64,000 nt of DNA from Lasiosphaeria ovina (taxonomy: Eukaryota > Ascomycota > Sordariomycetes > Sordariales > Lasiosphaeriaceae): the NCBI GenBank assembly GCA_033439765.1, contig JAULSN010000011.1:744001-808000 (forward strand). Reading direction: 5' to 3'. The notes beneath the pieces are model-generated. The model made no database searches. It saw nothing but the letters and a program-made list of their open reading frames with translations, and was not told the DNA's origin. Positions 12,834-23,219 of this stretch are shown one piece after another (the first letter of the stretch is position 1; each line of letters opens with the position of its first letter). The translations under genes were made by a program, and so were the position numbers.

Positions 12834-13166
12834 ATGTGCTACTTCGAGCAGACTCGCTGGAGCTGCGGGTACTGGAAGTGGGGGAACTTTCGCCAGCAGT
12901 GCAACAAGGAATACCGGACAGGCGAGACGTGCGGGCTGAAGCTGGTCTACGACACGTCCTACATGCACGGGCAGTGCAAGATCTGCGACCAGATCACCAA
13001 GAAGGACCGGCGCATGCGGAAGATGTCTGAGGACATCCAGCGGTGGCAGCGAGAGGGCAACCGGCGCGCCACCATCGAGAAGACGCAGCAGGACATGACC
13101 GAGATCCAGATCCAGATCAACGACCTCTGTCACAGCCACCAGGAGAAGCAACGGAGCATCTGCTAG
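12834..13166 (+). CDS. Small conserved fungal protein, Cys-rich N-terminal half (110 aa)
   Basis: The ATG at 12834 (GCAATGTGC) begins a 110-aa protein. The frame is open further upstream, but that part is CCCTG repeat and leader. The N-terminal half has six scattered cysteines in aromatic and basic surroundings (C2, C11, C23, C33, then C-x2-C in QCKICD). The C-terminal half is a charged helix with RRMRKMSEDIQRWQREGNRR, probably a coiled coil. Strong G/C third-position bias supports coding. From memory, similar small proteins starting MCYFEQTRW are common in Pezizomycotina and uncharacterised. The cysteine arrangement could bind zinc, but that is inference. No neighbour suggests a role. Confidence 0.75.
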   Translation: MCYFEQTRWSCGYWKWGNFRQQCNKEYRTGETCGLKLVYDTSYMHGQCKICDQITKKDRRMRKMSEDIQRWQREGNRRATIEKTQQDMTEIQIQINDLCHSHQEKQRSIC

Positions 13167-13678
13167 CCCAGCAGCACAGCAACATGTTGCATGTATTGTG
13201 CGCTATGCTGGGCTGCGCTGCGCTGTGGCATCCAGAGAGAAGAGCGGAGAGAAAGAGGGGAAAGAGGCGGTGTGCGTGTGCGTGTGCGTGTGGGAGCGAG
13301 AACAGAGAGAGAGAGAGAGAGGAGAATCAGTCAGATGGACGGACAGTGAGCAAGCGAGCGCGGCGAGAAGAGTCAGTCACTTGGATTGGGGAGCAGCTAA
13401 TGGGGAGCCGAGCCGGTGGCGCACAGGTGATGTACGCACAAACTCAAAGGGCGCGCGCGCGCTCTTTCCTCTCTCTCCCTCTCTCCCCTCGTCTTCGTTA
13501 GTTCCCCTATTTTTCCGTCTTCTTCTTTTCCTTCCTCCGCTCGTCTCCCGCATTGGATCGGACATGGCGAAAGGAGATTATAAAAGGATGACGGACGGGA
13601 ATTAGAGAGCAGAAAAACGGGAGTGAACGAGTGAGCGAGTGAGCGAATCAAAAAAATCGGGTTCTTGTTAAACCAAAA

Positions 13679-13712
<34 letters not shown>

Positions 13713-16652
13713 GAACGGAAACAATTTTTGTCACTAACAAAGTTTTGGGTTTTCCTTTTTGCCTTCCTCCCCACCCAAAGAAAGAGGACCTCATGAAAAA
13801 CCAAGGAGAGAGAGAAAAAAACCCGCGGAGCTGGCTGCCCAAAAGCTAGCGACGTCCCAGCCAAGTCATCCCTCCACCCCCCCTCAGGCGGTCAGCCAAG
13901 CCACTTTTGCCGGGTAACAGCCCTTTGGGGTTGGTACCGGGAAGGGGGGGGAGGGGGGGAGGGGAGGATATGGAGAACGGAGACGACACTCCCTTCCTGT
14001 GCGTTTGCGCCTCAAGGTCGGCAAGCAAGCAAGCAGGCGTGCAGGACGAACCCAAGCCTGGCTACTGCTGCACGGAAGAGCATGGGGGAGAGCTTCGGGC
14101 TTCCTTTTTTCTCTTCTTTCATTTCTGACGAGGGGCCTTACCGCTTTTAGGGGTTGGGAGGTATTTTTTCGGTTTTTTCTTTTCTATTTTGTCGTTTTTG
14201 TCCTCACTCTTTTTCATCTCCCCGGCCTTACTTTTCTTTTTCTGTTCAGTTGCGTATCTGTAACGCCGAAATTTCATTGTCACGGATTCATGATCCCCTT
14301 TTCTCTTTCGGAATTTCATTTCATCCAATTGTCGTGAAAGATCTGGGAGTTCTGTCTTTTTCCTTTGGCTGTATCTTGGGAACCACGGAGCGAAAGAAGG
14401 GATGGATGGCAGGCGCAGCGGGGACCAAAAAAAAAAGGGGACCGGGGAATCAATATCTAACGAGATGGGGGGAAATGACGGTTTGCTCTATCCAGAAAGA
14501 GAAAAAAAAACAAGCTATCATCCTTTTTTTCCCCTTTCGTTTAATTTTCTCCTTCCCAGCGACGTATTGGGCATAAGTCGACAAGCAGAAACCCCGGCCT
14601 CGAATGATGCCCAAGAGGAGAAAACTGAACAGAAGAAAGAGAAGTACCGGTACTAACACTTCCCCCCTCCCTGTCTCCTCACCACTTCTACCCCTGGTAT
14701 CAGGCTGGCCGTTTCGTGCCTGGACAGGCATTTTCTTCCTTCCCCCCTCCCGTTCCCGGATCGTCTGGTAAGAATGTGTGCGTGTAAGTGTGTGTATGGT
14801 CAGATTCAGATGCCGAGAGACGAGGCGTCCGAAGGGGCGAGATGCAGAAACCGGGGAACGATCCCACTGGCCTTTTCCCCAACAGTCGGGTTGGTCGGCG
14901 GGCGAGAGGGTGACGGATGGGCCTTTCAACAGAAGCAGAGGCTGACAGGTTAGGTAGGTAGCACGGAAAATGAGCTCATAGCACTCCCCTCGTCCCCCTC
15001 GTTGAGAGGGCCGGGTGCTGGCTGGCTAGCTTATCTGTCAGGCAATGAGGTAGGTATTGCGTAAGTTGTAGCTTCTAGGCGAAAAACGGCTCATCTGGGC
15101 GAATGAGGAGGGTGGAAAGACAAGAGGGAGGGGGGGGCGGCCGGCGTGAGAAGCATGCAGGCTGGAAGCATGTCTCACGCACGCGGAGGAGGCGAATCTG
15201 GCCCCGGTGGATTCAAGACACCCGCGAAATAGCTTGGAGAGACATGATCCAGAATGCTCTTTCCCGCCGTTTGACCGTCTGAAATGCGGTACACCCGCCA
15301 AGAAATCAAACCAGGCCGTCTACTGGCTTGCTCGATATGGGGAGAGAACGAGGGAGGACCCTGAGCGCAATAGACGGAAGATGGATTCACGGACAATTTG
15401 GTCTCCAGAAATGGGGGCCAGGGCTTGGAGAAAATGGTAGGTAGACCTGCAGCTCTGCAGCGGCAGGACCGTCAGACACAGAAACTCGCAGAAAAGAGGC
15501 CAAAGGAGGAGGGTGGCGAAAGAGGGGCGAAAGGGGCTGCAATGGTGACTGTTGCTGGCAGGAACCTGCCCGAGCGTTGCGGCCCCTAGGCAGCTTTCTT
15601 AGGCGGTAGAAGCGGAGCCATAGCTGACGTGACGTGCTTCGCTGTACACGCTTGAATCCCGCTCTGGCTTGCTGTACGCTGGTGTCTGCTTGGGCGGGCT
15701 TGCTGGCGTTCCCCCTCCCCTCCACCCCCTCTCCCCCTCCCGCGTCACGATTCGTGGCATCCACCATCCTTTTCCGACAGTCATCTGCGAGCTGCGCTGC
15801 AGGCAACCCAATGAGCCCAGCCTAGAGGGCCGAAATCACGCACAGAATCCCGCAGGGTGTCTTATCTTCCAAGCCGGACTCGTAGATGAGGCTGCGAGCG
15901 GACCTGACGCTCGCCAATGTGGATTGGGTACCTGGGTGCTTTTGCCCCAGCATGACCTGACAAAGATGGAGAAAAATATGCGACCCGACATCGGATTGGT
16001 GACGTGTTATAGATGGAATCAAGGTGAAAGCTGTGAGATTTTATATTGTGATCTCAGCTATCAAGTGATATTAGCAGTCCTTGTGTGCACGTGGCCGCCG
16101 GGTCCATGGGTTCGGGCTTGGTCGGCGCCCAGGAATGAGAGGAGTTCGGACGTGAAGCCGTGATTGGCTAGAGTTGGGGCCAAACAGGAGCCAGTCACAC
16201 AGACAAAAGGAATCGATTGATTGAATTGTGCGGTACAGCGCATCCCTCCATATTCCCACACGCCTCCACACCCTCACGGCGTCAAGACGTGTCTCTGGCC
16301 GTACCAAATGGCCGGGAATGAGACAAACCGGAAGCGGTTTCCCGCTTCATGGGTATCAAAGCAGTCATCACGGGCCGTCCCACATTGCCACGTCGGTTCT
16401 TGCCGCAAGCTTGCGGAACCTTATTAACGCCATCATCCAGGGGCCAGAAAAGGGGGAAGGAAGAGGGGGGGCAGGGGAGGGACTGACGGCGCCGAGCACG
16501 CGTCAGCAGGCACCCTCGCCCCTCCATCCCACACAGAAGCAAGTATAAAACAAGCCGGCAGGCTTGGATCAGATGACAATGGCCGCGGGATGAAGTGTCC
16601 CGCCAGCGCGGGGCTCGGGCGGGAGCAGCGGGCTCAGTGCGTGGTGCGTGGC
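13167..16652. other. 3.5-kb spacer with low-complexity tracts
   Basis: No supportable gene. Holds a GT/GA-rich segment (13270-13325), a CG dinucleotide run (about 13451-13461), an A-rich AAAAAG tract (about 13676-13712), a G-rich tract (about 13940-13970) and T-rich stretches at 14100-14240. Several GGTAGGTA motifs occur at 14951-14960 and 15050. It probably includes the 3' UTRs of both flanking genes, which converge here. Confidence 0.55.
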
Positions 16653-17375
16653 TCAGCGCATGGCGGCTGCAGCATCGGCAAAGTTGCCGACAAGAGCCTC
16701 GCACTCGTTGAGCTTGATGGGAAGCGGGCTCTGCTGCATCTCGATGTTGTCATCTTCGGGGAGGCCCCAATCAACGCGCGCCACAGAGCTGAGGCCGTCG
16801 TGCGACGACAGCTTGGAAAGCAGGGTCTGGTAGCGGGCCATGCGAGCCTCCTGGCCGGCATACGAGTAGGGGGCGGGGGCAGGCTGCACGACTTTGTCCT
16901 GCGGCATAATGTCGTAGATGTCGACCATGTTGCTATGCAGCGCGTCAGCCAGGTCATCCATGCGTCGTCCCAGCCCCATGGCCGCGTGGTCCGTCCCGCC
17001 GCCACGGACTCGGGGAGGGAGGGAAGAGCGAGCAAAGGGAGGGGGGGGGACAGGAGGGGCAGGGGAAGATGTACTCTGAGGTGCGTGCCACCACCCTTTG
17101 CAGAGCCTCAATCTCTCTTTGAACCTCCTGCGGGTCTTCGTGGCCCATCACCTGCTGCTGGTCGAAGCTTCCATAGTGTATGCTGTTTGGGTCGTCGAAC
17201 AGGTTGCGAGCCTCGTCGTCCTATGGATGGCGAAAACATGGTCAGCTTCGAATCTTGTACCATTGGCTGTCACGAGGGAAAAGGGGGAGCAGGGCGAGAA
17301 GAGAGTAGAGAAATGGGGGCTCACCTCGTCAAAGTCATCGCGGCGTCTCCCAAGACACGAAGAGCAGTTGCCCAT
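16653..17375 (-). CDS. LAMTOR1: LAMTOR1/Meh1-type Ragulator (EGO complex) lipid-anchored subunit
   Basis: Three exons: 17375-17325, 17220-17075 and 16932-16653, giving 158 aa. Intron 1 runs GTGAGC to CATAG. Intron 2 runs GTACAT to GCATAG with a CTGAC branch 12 bp upstream, and joining A-R-T-S to D-N-M-V-D-I-Y restores a typical LAMTOR1 sequence. The protein starts MGNCSSCLGRRRDDFDE, with G2 as N-myristoylation site and C4/C7 as palmitoylation sites. It continues with an acidic DDEARNLFDDP segment and a helical VQREIEALQRVVARTSDN stretch. These are the marks of p18/LAMTOR1 (yeast Meh1/Ego1), which anchors the Ragulator/EGO complex and Rag GTPases to the vacuole or lysosome for TORC1 signalling. 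An unspliced reading of exon 2 would put a proline/serine-rich insert in the conserved helix, so splicing is preferred. Confidence 0.85.
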
Positions 17376-17410
17376 CGTTTCGTTTCGTTCCGTTTCGTTT
17401 CGTTTCGTTT
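17376..17410. repeat. CGTTT/AAACG pentanucleotide repeat abutting a start codon
   Basis: Seven imperfect units of CGTTT on the + strand. Read on the coding (-) strand it is an AAACG/GAAAC array whose last base touches the ATG of the LAMTOR1 gene, so it forms the end of the 5' leader. Confidence 0.9.
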
Positions 17411-19755
17411 GTTGGCAGCGGGTGAAGGATGGTGTGGAAGGCGAAGGCCGGCCAGCAAGATGGAACAAACAATGTGCAATTACAATATGAGCGAGCGTGT
17501 TGACGATACAAAATTCCGAGTTGGGTGCGGTGCGGTGCTGTCGCAGTAAGCCGAGGCCAATCTGTTCTGTCGGGTCGGGGAGGTCCCGCTGAGGGAAGCT
17601 AGCGAGGCCGGCTCATATGGAGAGGCCGATGGCAGAAAGATGGGCTGATTGATAATTCGGGAGCGTCGTGACGGGATACCAAAACCGCCCCAAAAATATG
17701 ATGTGCCTGTTGCATTTGGTATCTGATCCACTGCGTGCTGTGCTTGCTGTGGGTAGTCTTGTCGCGCTCCACTCCCGTCGGCTAAAATTCGAGCTCGCGC
17801 GAGATTTTTGGTGGAACTTCGAAAGGCACCTCGGCTGAACTTCGGCCAACCGATGGCGTACCAGTTGGCTGGTTACGAACCGGGCACAGACCAACTCTTT
17901 TCTCCATTTAACCCCTCCCCCCCCGCCGCCGACTGAATTAGGTAAGGTACAGATACGAATTGCAGCTCGACTTCGAAGACCAGACATTAACTTTTAGCTC
18001 TTGTTTCCTTTTCTTTCTTCTTATCGGTAGCATTTAATATCCCTTGCTCGAATTAAAACATTTTGATCTTGACTAATTAAGTCATAGCTGTCCTTATGAA
18101 ATAATTAATAATTAATTTCCACGAAAGAAAAGACAACATTTCGAGTTATCGAACATAAAACAAAACATGGTAGTATTTATTCGTTTATTCCTCAACTACA
18201 GTGTCGTATTATACAATGAGAAGAAGTCAAATAATTTGAAGGTAATCTGATTCAGGAACTTGACGGCCAAAATGCCATGCGAGGTCAAGGTTAATTACTA
18301 GGTAATTAATTACGGCACCATGGCCAACGGATATTCCACAACCTCCCAACTCTAGAACTCATCAACGCAAGCAACCAGTTCCGCTGAAATTGTCCGCGCC
18401 TTTGTGAACATTAAAAGTGGTTCTGACCCAAACGGGCAGAGCCGGGTAACTTCTGGCTGTCAACGTTTTGAATGATTGTCTTGTTGCCTCTAGGAGTCTA
18501 ATTAGGCATCAGAACGGCAATGGGTGGGATGCTGAGTTGATTTGCCATGGCAACTTTCAGGCCTCAGGAATACCCTCACCCGATAAGGTCCATTCGGTAT
18601 AACTCTACAAGATGATTTACCCAATTGACACCTAAGGTGGGTAATAGTATTGGGCATCGAGAGACTTTGGGTCATTCAACCAAGAGGTATTGTATCGGAT
18701 GTATCAAATCCCCAAAATCTCGAAAAATGGAATCCAGATATGAGAAATCGGTACAATTATTAGCGTACTGTGATTCGGACGAGGGCTGCCGTGTCTCAAA
18801 GCTGACGCTGAAGCGCTCATCTCGAATCTTGTCACAGACCGAACTATATTGGTGTTGATAAATAAGGTAATTAAGTCTAGGTCCAAACATTCTCATTTTA
18901 TTTCACTGGATTTCTTCAACGTCTGTCCTGAAGAGGGTCAGGGAACTCGGATGAGGCTGTAGGCCTGAGCCAAATTCGACGTCGAGAAGATGGATGACGC
19001 CGCGCTGCTGGCCAGGTTGGGGTTCGGTAGAGTGGAAAGTGAAGCTTTATTGTTTTTACTAGTATATACCTCCGTTTCGTCACGTACGGTAATGGTCTGG
19101 TAATACTGCCGTTCCAAGCCAAAACTTTGGCGGCAAGGTGCGTAACGTTGGTATTGTTTCCGTCCTGGCCGTCTGTAGCCAAGACCGCCAAGATGTGTCA
19201 AAAGCTTGAATTGGCATAAGGGCGGCTGGCGTGGCAGGGGATCTTGGCCGCCAAGCATGCTATTGACATGCACAGTTCAGCTGTGACGCCTCGAATTTCG
19301 TTGCTGTCGGCTTTCCACCAACAGGAGAGCCACCGCCCTGCAGCCGCCGACTTATTCTGACTTCTCTCGGTCCCGCTCATCCCCGGCAGTGAGAAGCTAC
19401 GCCCGATGAGAACGATGGAGTCCTTGTTGGCAAAGGAGCACGTCTTGGCAAACGATCTCCAGTCTCCTTGGAGACTAGGGAGAAATGCAGGGCCTGCATC
19501 TGTCAGCCCGAAGTCTGCGCTGGGGACGAGGGAGATGCAATGAGGCTCTGCTCCCCAGGGATGGGACCTGGGCCCCCGAGCCCAGTCTCCCTCAAAAGGA
19601 AGTTGGCGTGCCGTGGTTCTTTGCCAGCCCTCCACGTCTTAGTTCTCTTAATTGCCAAGTACTTTTCTCCCCTCGAAGACTCGCTCCTCGAGTGACAGGT
19701 CAACTCCCTTGATCAACAGGCCGACGATTGCCGACAACTTACTCTCACCATAGCC
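17376..19755. other. Divergent promoter region, partly AT-rich
   Basis: Upstream of LAMTOR1 (-) and of the MARVEL gene (+). Positions 17,940-18,420 are AT-rich with many TAATTA motifs. 18,600-19,250 is moderately AT-rich with no codon bias. No gene, RNA or terminal repeats are seen. Confidence 0.55.
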
Positions 19756-20685
19756 ATGGCCGAAGCTGGGACTGGCGCCGAGGCGCAGAAATGGGTAGAA
19801 CCAGCCGCTACGATAGAAAGCAACGAGCCCTTTATCGCCCACTCGCCGCTCTGGGTCATCATTGTGCGGGGGATCCAGATACTGCTGACATTTGTCATTG
19901 TCATTCTGGCGGGCCTGCTCATCAAGGGCAAGGCACTGGACCAAAATGTCTTCGCCTTGGTCTCGGTACGTTTGACCAACACCGTGGCTCAGATCCAGTC
20001 CAATTGGACACATGAACCGTCTGGCTAACCGAAACCCAGTCCCTCTTCACCTGGATCATCGTCGCGTACGTCCTGGTGGCGGAGAAGGTGCGCTCGGCGC
20101 GCAATGGGTACAACATCTGGGCGGTCCTGTCCCTCGACTCGCTGATGGCCCTCTTCTGGCTGGCATCCATGGGCGCCAACGCCGCGCTGCGGGCCACGTT
20201 CAAGTACGACGTCAATGTCAAGAACTGCACCAACAACGGCGCCGCCTCCAACAGCGCCTCGTGCGAGGTGGAGAGCCGGTCGATCGGAAAGCGAGGCACC
20301 ATTGTCACCAACAAGGGCCTCGAGTCCATGAGTGCCATTGCCGGGCTGAGCGGACTCTTGACGCAAGTGCCACTCACTCTCAAGTCCTTGGTCAAATCCA
20401 GTCTGCTAACATGCACCGTCTCATCTCAGCATCTTGTTTATCGCCGTCATCGTCTTTGAAGCGCGCGCCTTCCACAAGTTCCGCAAATCGAACAAGCCAC
20501 CAGGAGACAACGCGCTCGTCGAGATGAAGGCCCCGATGCTGGACGCGGACCTGGCGGCTGCAGGCGTCGTCCACCCACAATACACGGACCAGCAGGCGTA
20601 CCAGCCGCAGGCGTACCAGCCGCAGGTCTACCAGCCGCAGGTCTACCAGCAGCAGGCACCGGCGTACCCGGCCAGCGCCTACGGT

Positions 20686-20720
<35 letters not shown>

Positions 20721-20802
20721 CACGCCATACCAAGCGTATCCGGACCCGGCACAGACCCAGCAGTATCAACAGCACGGAGCACCGGCGGGACAGCCGTACT
20801 AA
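19756..20802 (+). CDS. MARVEL-domain four-TM membrane protein with YQPQ repeats
   Basis: Three exons: 19756-19965, 20040-20362 and 20430-20802, giving 301 aa. Intron 1 is GTACGT...CCCAG (74 bp). Intron 2 has a non-canonical GC donor (GAC|GCAAGT...CTCAG, 67 bp); only this donor keeps the frame into ILFIAVIVFEARAFH. There are four hydrophobic helices at about 31-56, 71-86, 95-121 and 165-187, with an extracytosolic loop between TM3 and TM4 bearing two cysteines (C133, C145) and the sequon N132-C-T. This is the MARVEL layout found in fungal membrane proteins of eisosome or cortical type. The cytosolic tail carries four 5-residue AYQPQ/VYQPQ repeats, then a poly-Q run, and ends in a Pro/Gln/Tyr-rich stretch. 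The precise role is unknown. Confidence 0.82.
20596..20718 (+). repeat. 15-bp tandem repeats and a CAG run in the MARVEL tail
   Basis: Four 15-bp units (GCG or GTC, then TACCAGCCGCAG, the last unit degenerate) at 20596-20655 encode A/VYQPQ. A CAG run at about 20686-20718 encodes poly-Gln. Both are likely length-variable between strains. Confidence 0.88.
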
Positions 20803-22292
20803 TTACTCGCCCGGGCAGTAAGAAGACAGTTGATTTCTCAAGTACTGCAATGGAGATTTTCATTTTCTCCGAGCTTCGAGACGAGGAGTCCGTGTTCAAA
20901 GAGCAACCAACATGCGTATGTGTAATCATGGCTCAGGCAGGCAGGCGTCTATCATACATTCATCTAGCAATCAGTAGACATTAATTTGAGATTCCAATGA
21001 TCTGGGTGCTATTCATGTTTTCGCGGAACCTCGAAGCTGTTCAGCCATACAAGAACGGATTAATAATATCCTACTAAGTCGGTGATTCGTATGATAAATC
21101 TCTATCAGAGGCTAACAGCTATGGGAATCTACTCGTCAAAATATGTGAGAAACAATTGAAAGTTTAAATATGTGGACAACTAAGGAAATAAAAGACCTTA
21201 GAAGCCTAGAAACGAAGAGAAAGAAAGCAAGTACATACTTTATCGACAAAATGCTATTAAGAAGTCTGGTGATTACTATAAGCGACTTATAGACCGCGAG
21301 CGTGATGGCGATACATTAATGAAGGTGAACTGAATTCTCAGATAGAAAACTCATACGGCGTCGCTTTCAACTCTTTTTAAACATAAGCGGGCTTCATTCA
21401 ATGAGTTCCTGAATCACGGCTGGTTTGGGCAGCAACGCTTTCACTTTCTTCGGATGTGTTTGTTTCTTCACTTTATTCGTCGAATGTGGTTACGGTTGAG
21501 GCGTTGAAATAGAACAGTGACTAGGTAGGTACCCAGAACGATTGATGACCTTGACGGTTCTTCGCGTTTTTATTCGATCCATTTCAAGGCAAACACAGAT
21601 TTCTGGAATACGCAAACTTCGTGTATCTTAAACAAAAACAATAACCAGCGATTGAATCTGGATTGGGTTCAAGTATGTGCTTCCAACATATGAATAAGAA
21701 TCGATATTTGGAAGGAACCATGGGAATAATTCCTCGCACGCCGCGAAAGACCAACAGAAGCAGGCCATGAATGAATATGTGTTCGTTTGTGGGCCGTTTC
21801 TCAAAGTTACCAGATATTTTTGGGGCGGTCAATACGCAGATACGCACAGTCCGGTTGGATACATTCTCACTGTAACGGCGTGCTCCCTCGCTTTTAAGGT
21901 TTTTTTGGGGAAGCCCCACCACCCGATCGCCAGGGACCTCGAGCTCCCTGGTCTTTGATCTGATTTCCAAAGCGACGACACGCATCCGCTTGCGCATTTC
22001 TCCAGCGACCGCTGCCTCTCTCGATCGCCTGCGAGGGACACGGTAATTCCTTCGGCTACAGAAATGGCAGCCCACCTTCCCAACTCATAGCCCACGCGGA
22101 GCTCCGGCCAAAACAAGATAAGACAATCGCTTGACGCGTCAAATCGAACCCCTAGAATTTCACGAACCTGCGCACCCCCCACTCCCACCTCCATCTCGAA
22201 ATCCGTTTGCGACAAACGCGCCGCCTACTTCCCCCGCCCTCCTCCCTACCGCTCTTCCCGCACGCGCGGTGCGATAGCAACAACCCCTCGCA
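20803..22292. other. AT-rich spacer before MED7
   Basis: No supportable gene. 20,930-21,700 is clearly more AT-rich than the flanking genes, with scattered TAATTA and TATGATA motifs and no repeated unit. CTAGGTAGGTACC lies at 21521-21533. From 22,100 onward the sequence is C-rich leader of MED7. Confidence 0.6.
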
Positions 22293-23219
22293 ATGGAGAA
22301 CATGGAGGAAGACTCGTCTCGGGCGTCGCTACTGTGGCCCGACCCGCCGCCGTTTTGGAAGGACTTCACCCCAGACAACATCGCGAGCTTCGACCGCCTC
22401 AAGCACGACTACGCCCGGCAGCAAGGGCTGGACGACAGCGACGCCCTGCTGCGGATACCGGACCTCCCCGAGTACCTACTAGACTTACAGCCGCCGCGGG
22501 AGCCAGAGGAGCGCAAATGGAGGCTTTTCAGCCTGGTGCATTCCGTCAGTCCCCTAATGATATTCCCCCACGCCATCTAGGATCCTGATTGCTGATTTCC
22601 TTTTTTCTCTCTCGCTGCAGCTCAACGATGAACTCCAGAGCCTCGAGGCCGCGGGCATCCAGCGGCTCGGGTCCCTCAACGAGCGAGACCGCGACGGCAA
22701 GCACATGGACCGCGCCCTTGAACTCAAGCGGCTAGCCAAGTCGATGCTGCTAAACTTCCTCGAGCTGATGGGCGTCATGAGCTACAACCCCTCCCACGTG
22801 AGTGATAATTTTTTGTTCTCGAACCAAATACCCCGACCCAGCCCCGGACCAACTCGCTGACCATCATCACATAGGGCGCCGAGAAGATCGAGGACCTCAA
22901 GACGCTGCTTCTCAACTTTCACCACATCCTCAACGAGTACCGGCCGCACCAGGCGCGCGAGCAGCTGATCCAGCTGATGCAGGACCAGCTGGACAAGAAG
23001 CGCGCCGAGACGGCCGCGGTGCGCGGCGTGGTCGACAAGGCCAAGCGCGCGCTCGAGGGGCTCGGGAGCATGGGGATACCGCCGCCCACTACCGCGGAGC
23101 GGGAGAGCAGCAGCATGATGATGAAAGCGAGCGAGCTGGGGGACGGTGTCAAGGACGCCGTGCCGCACTGGGAGCGCCAGAACATCGACTTTGCGCTGTT
23201 GGATGGGGATTTTGTATGA
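22293..23219 (+). CDS. MED7: Mediator complex subunit 7
   Basis: Three exons: 22293-22544, 22621-22797 and 22875-23219, giving 257 aa. Introns are GTCAGT...CTGCAG (76 bp) and GTGAGT...CATAG (77 bp), both phase 0. The N terminus contains the family hallmark SLLWPDPPPFWKDFTPDN, followed by LPEYLLDLQPPREP. The second exon carries LNDELQSLEAAGIQRL and the helical LKRLAKSMLLNFLELMGVM. The third carries IEDLKTLLLNFHHILNEYRPHQ and LIQLMQDQLDKKR, the long helices that pair with MED21 in the middle module. MED7 links Mediator's middle module to RNA polymerase II transcription. A second ATG three codons downstream is a possible alternative start. Length fits the family. Confidence 0.95.

Noticed and set aside
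16590..17549. 319-codon ORF on the + strand
   Set aside because: It is antisense to the LAMTOR1 exons and introns, whose lipidation motif, splice sites and family match are clear.
17940..18420. RIP-mutated transposon remnant
   Set aside because: AT-rich, but no coding trace, terminal repeats or repeated copy in the window; composition alone is not enough.
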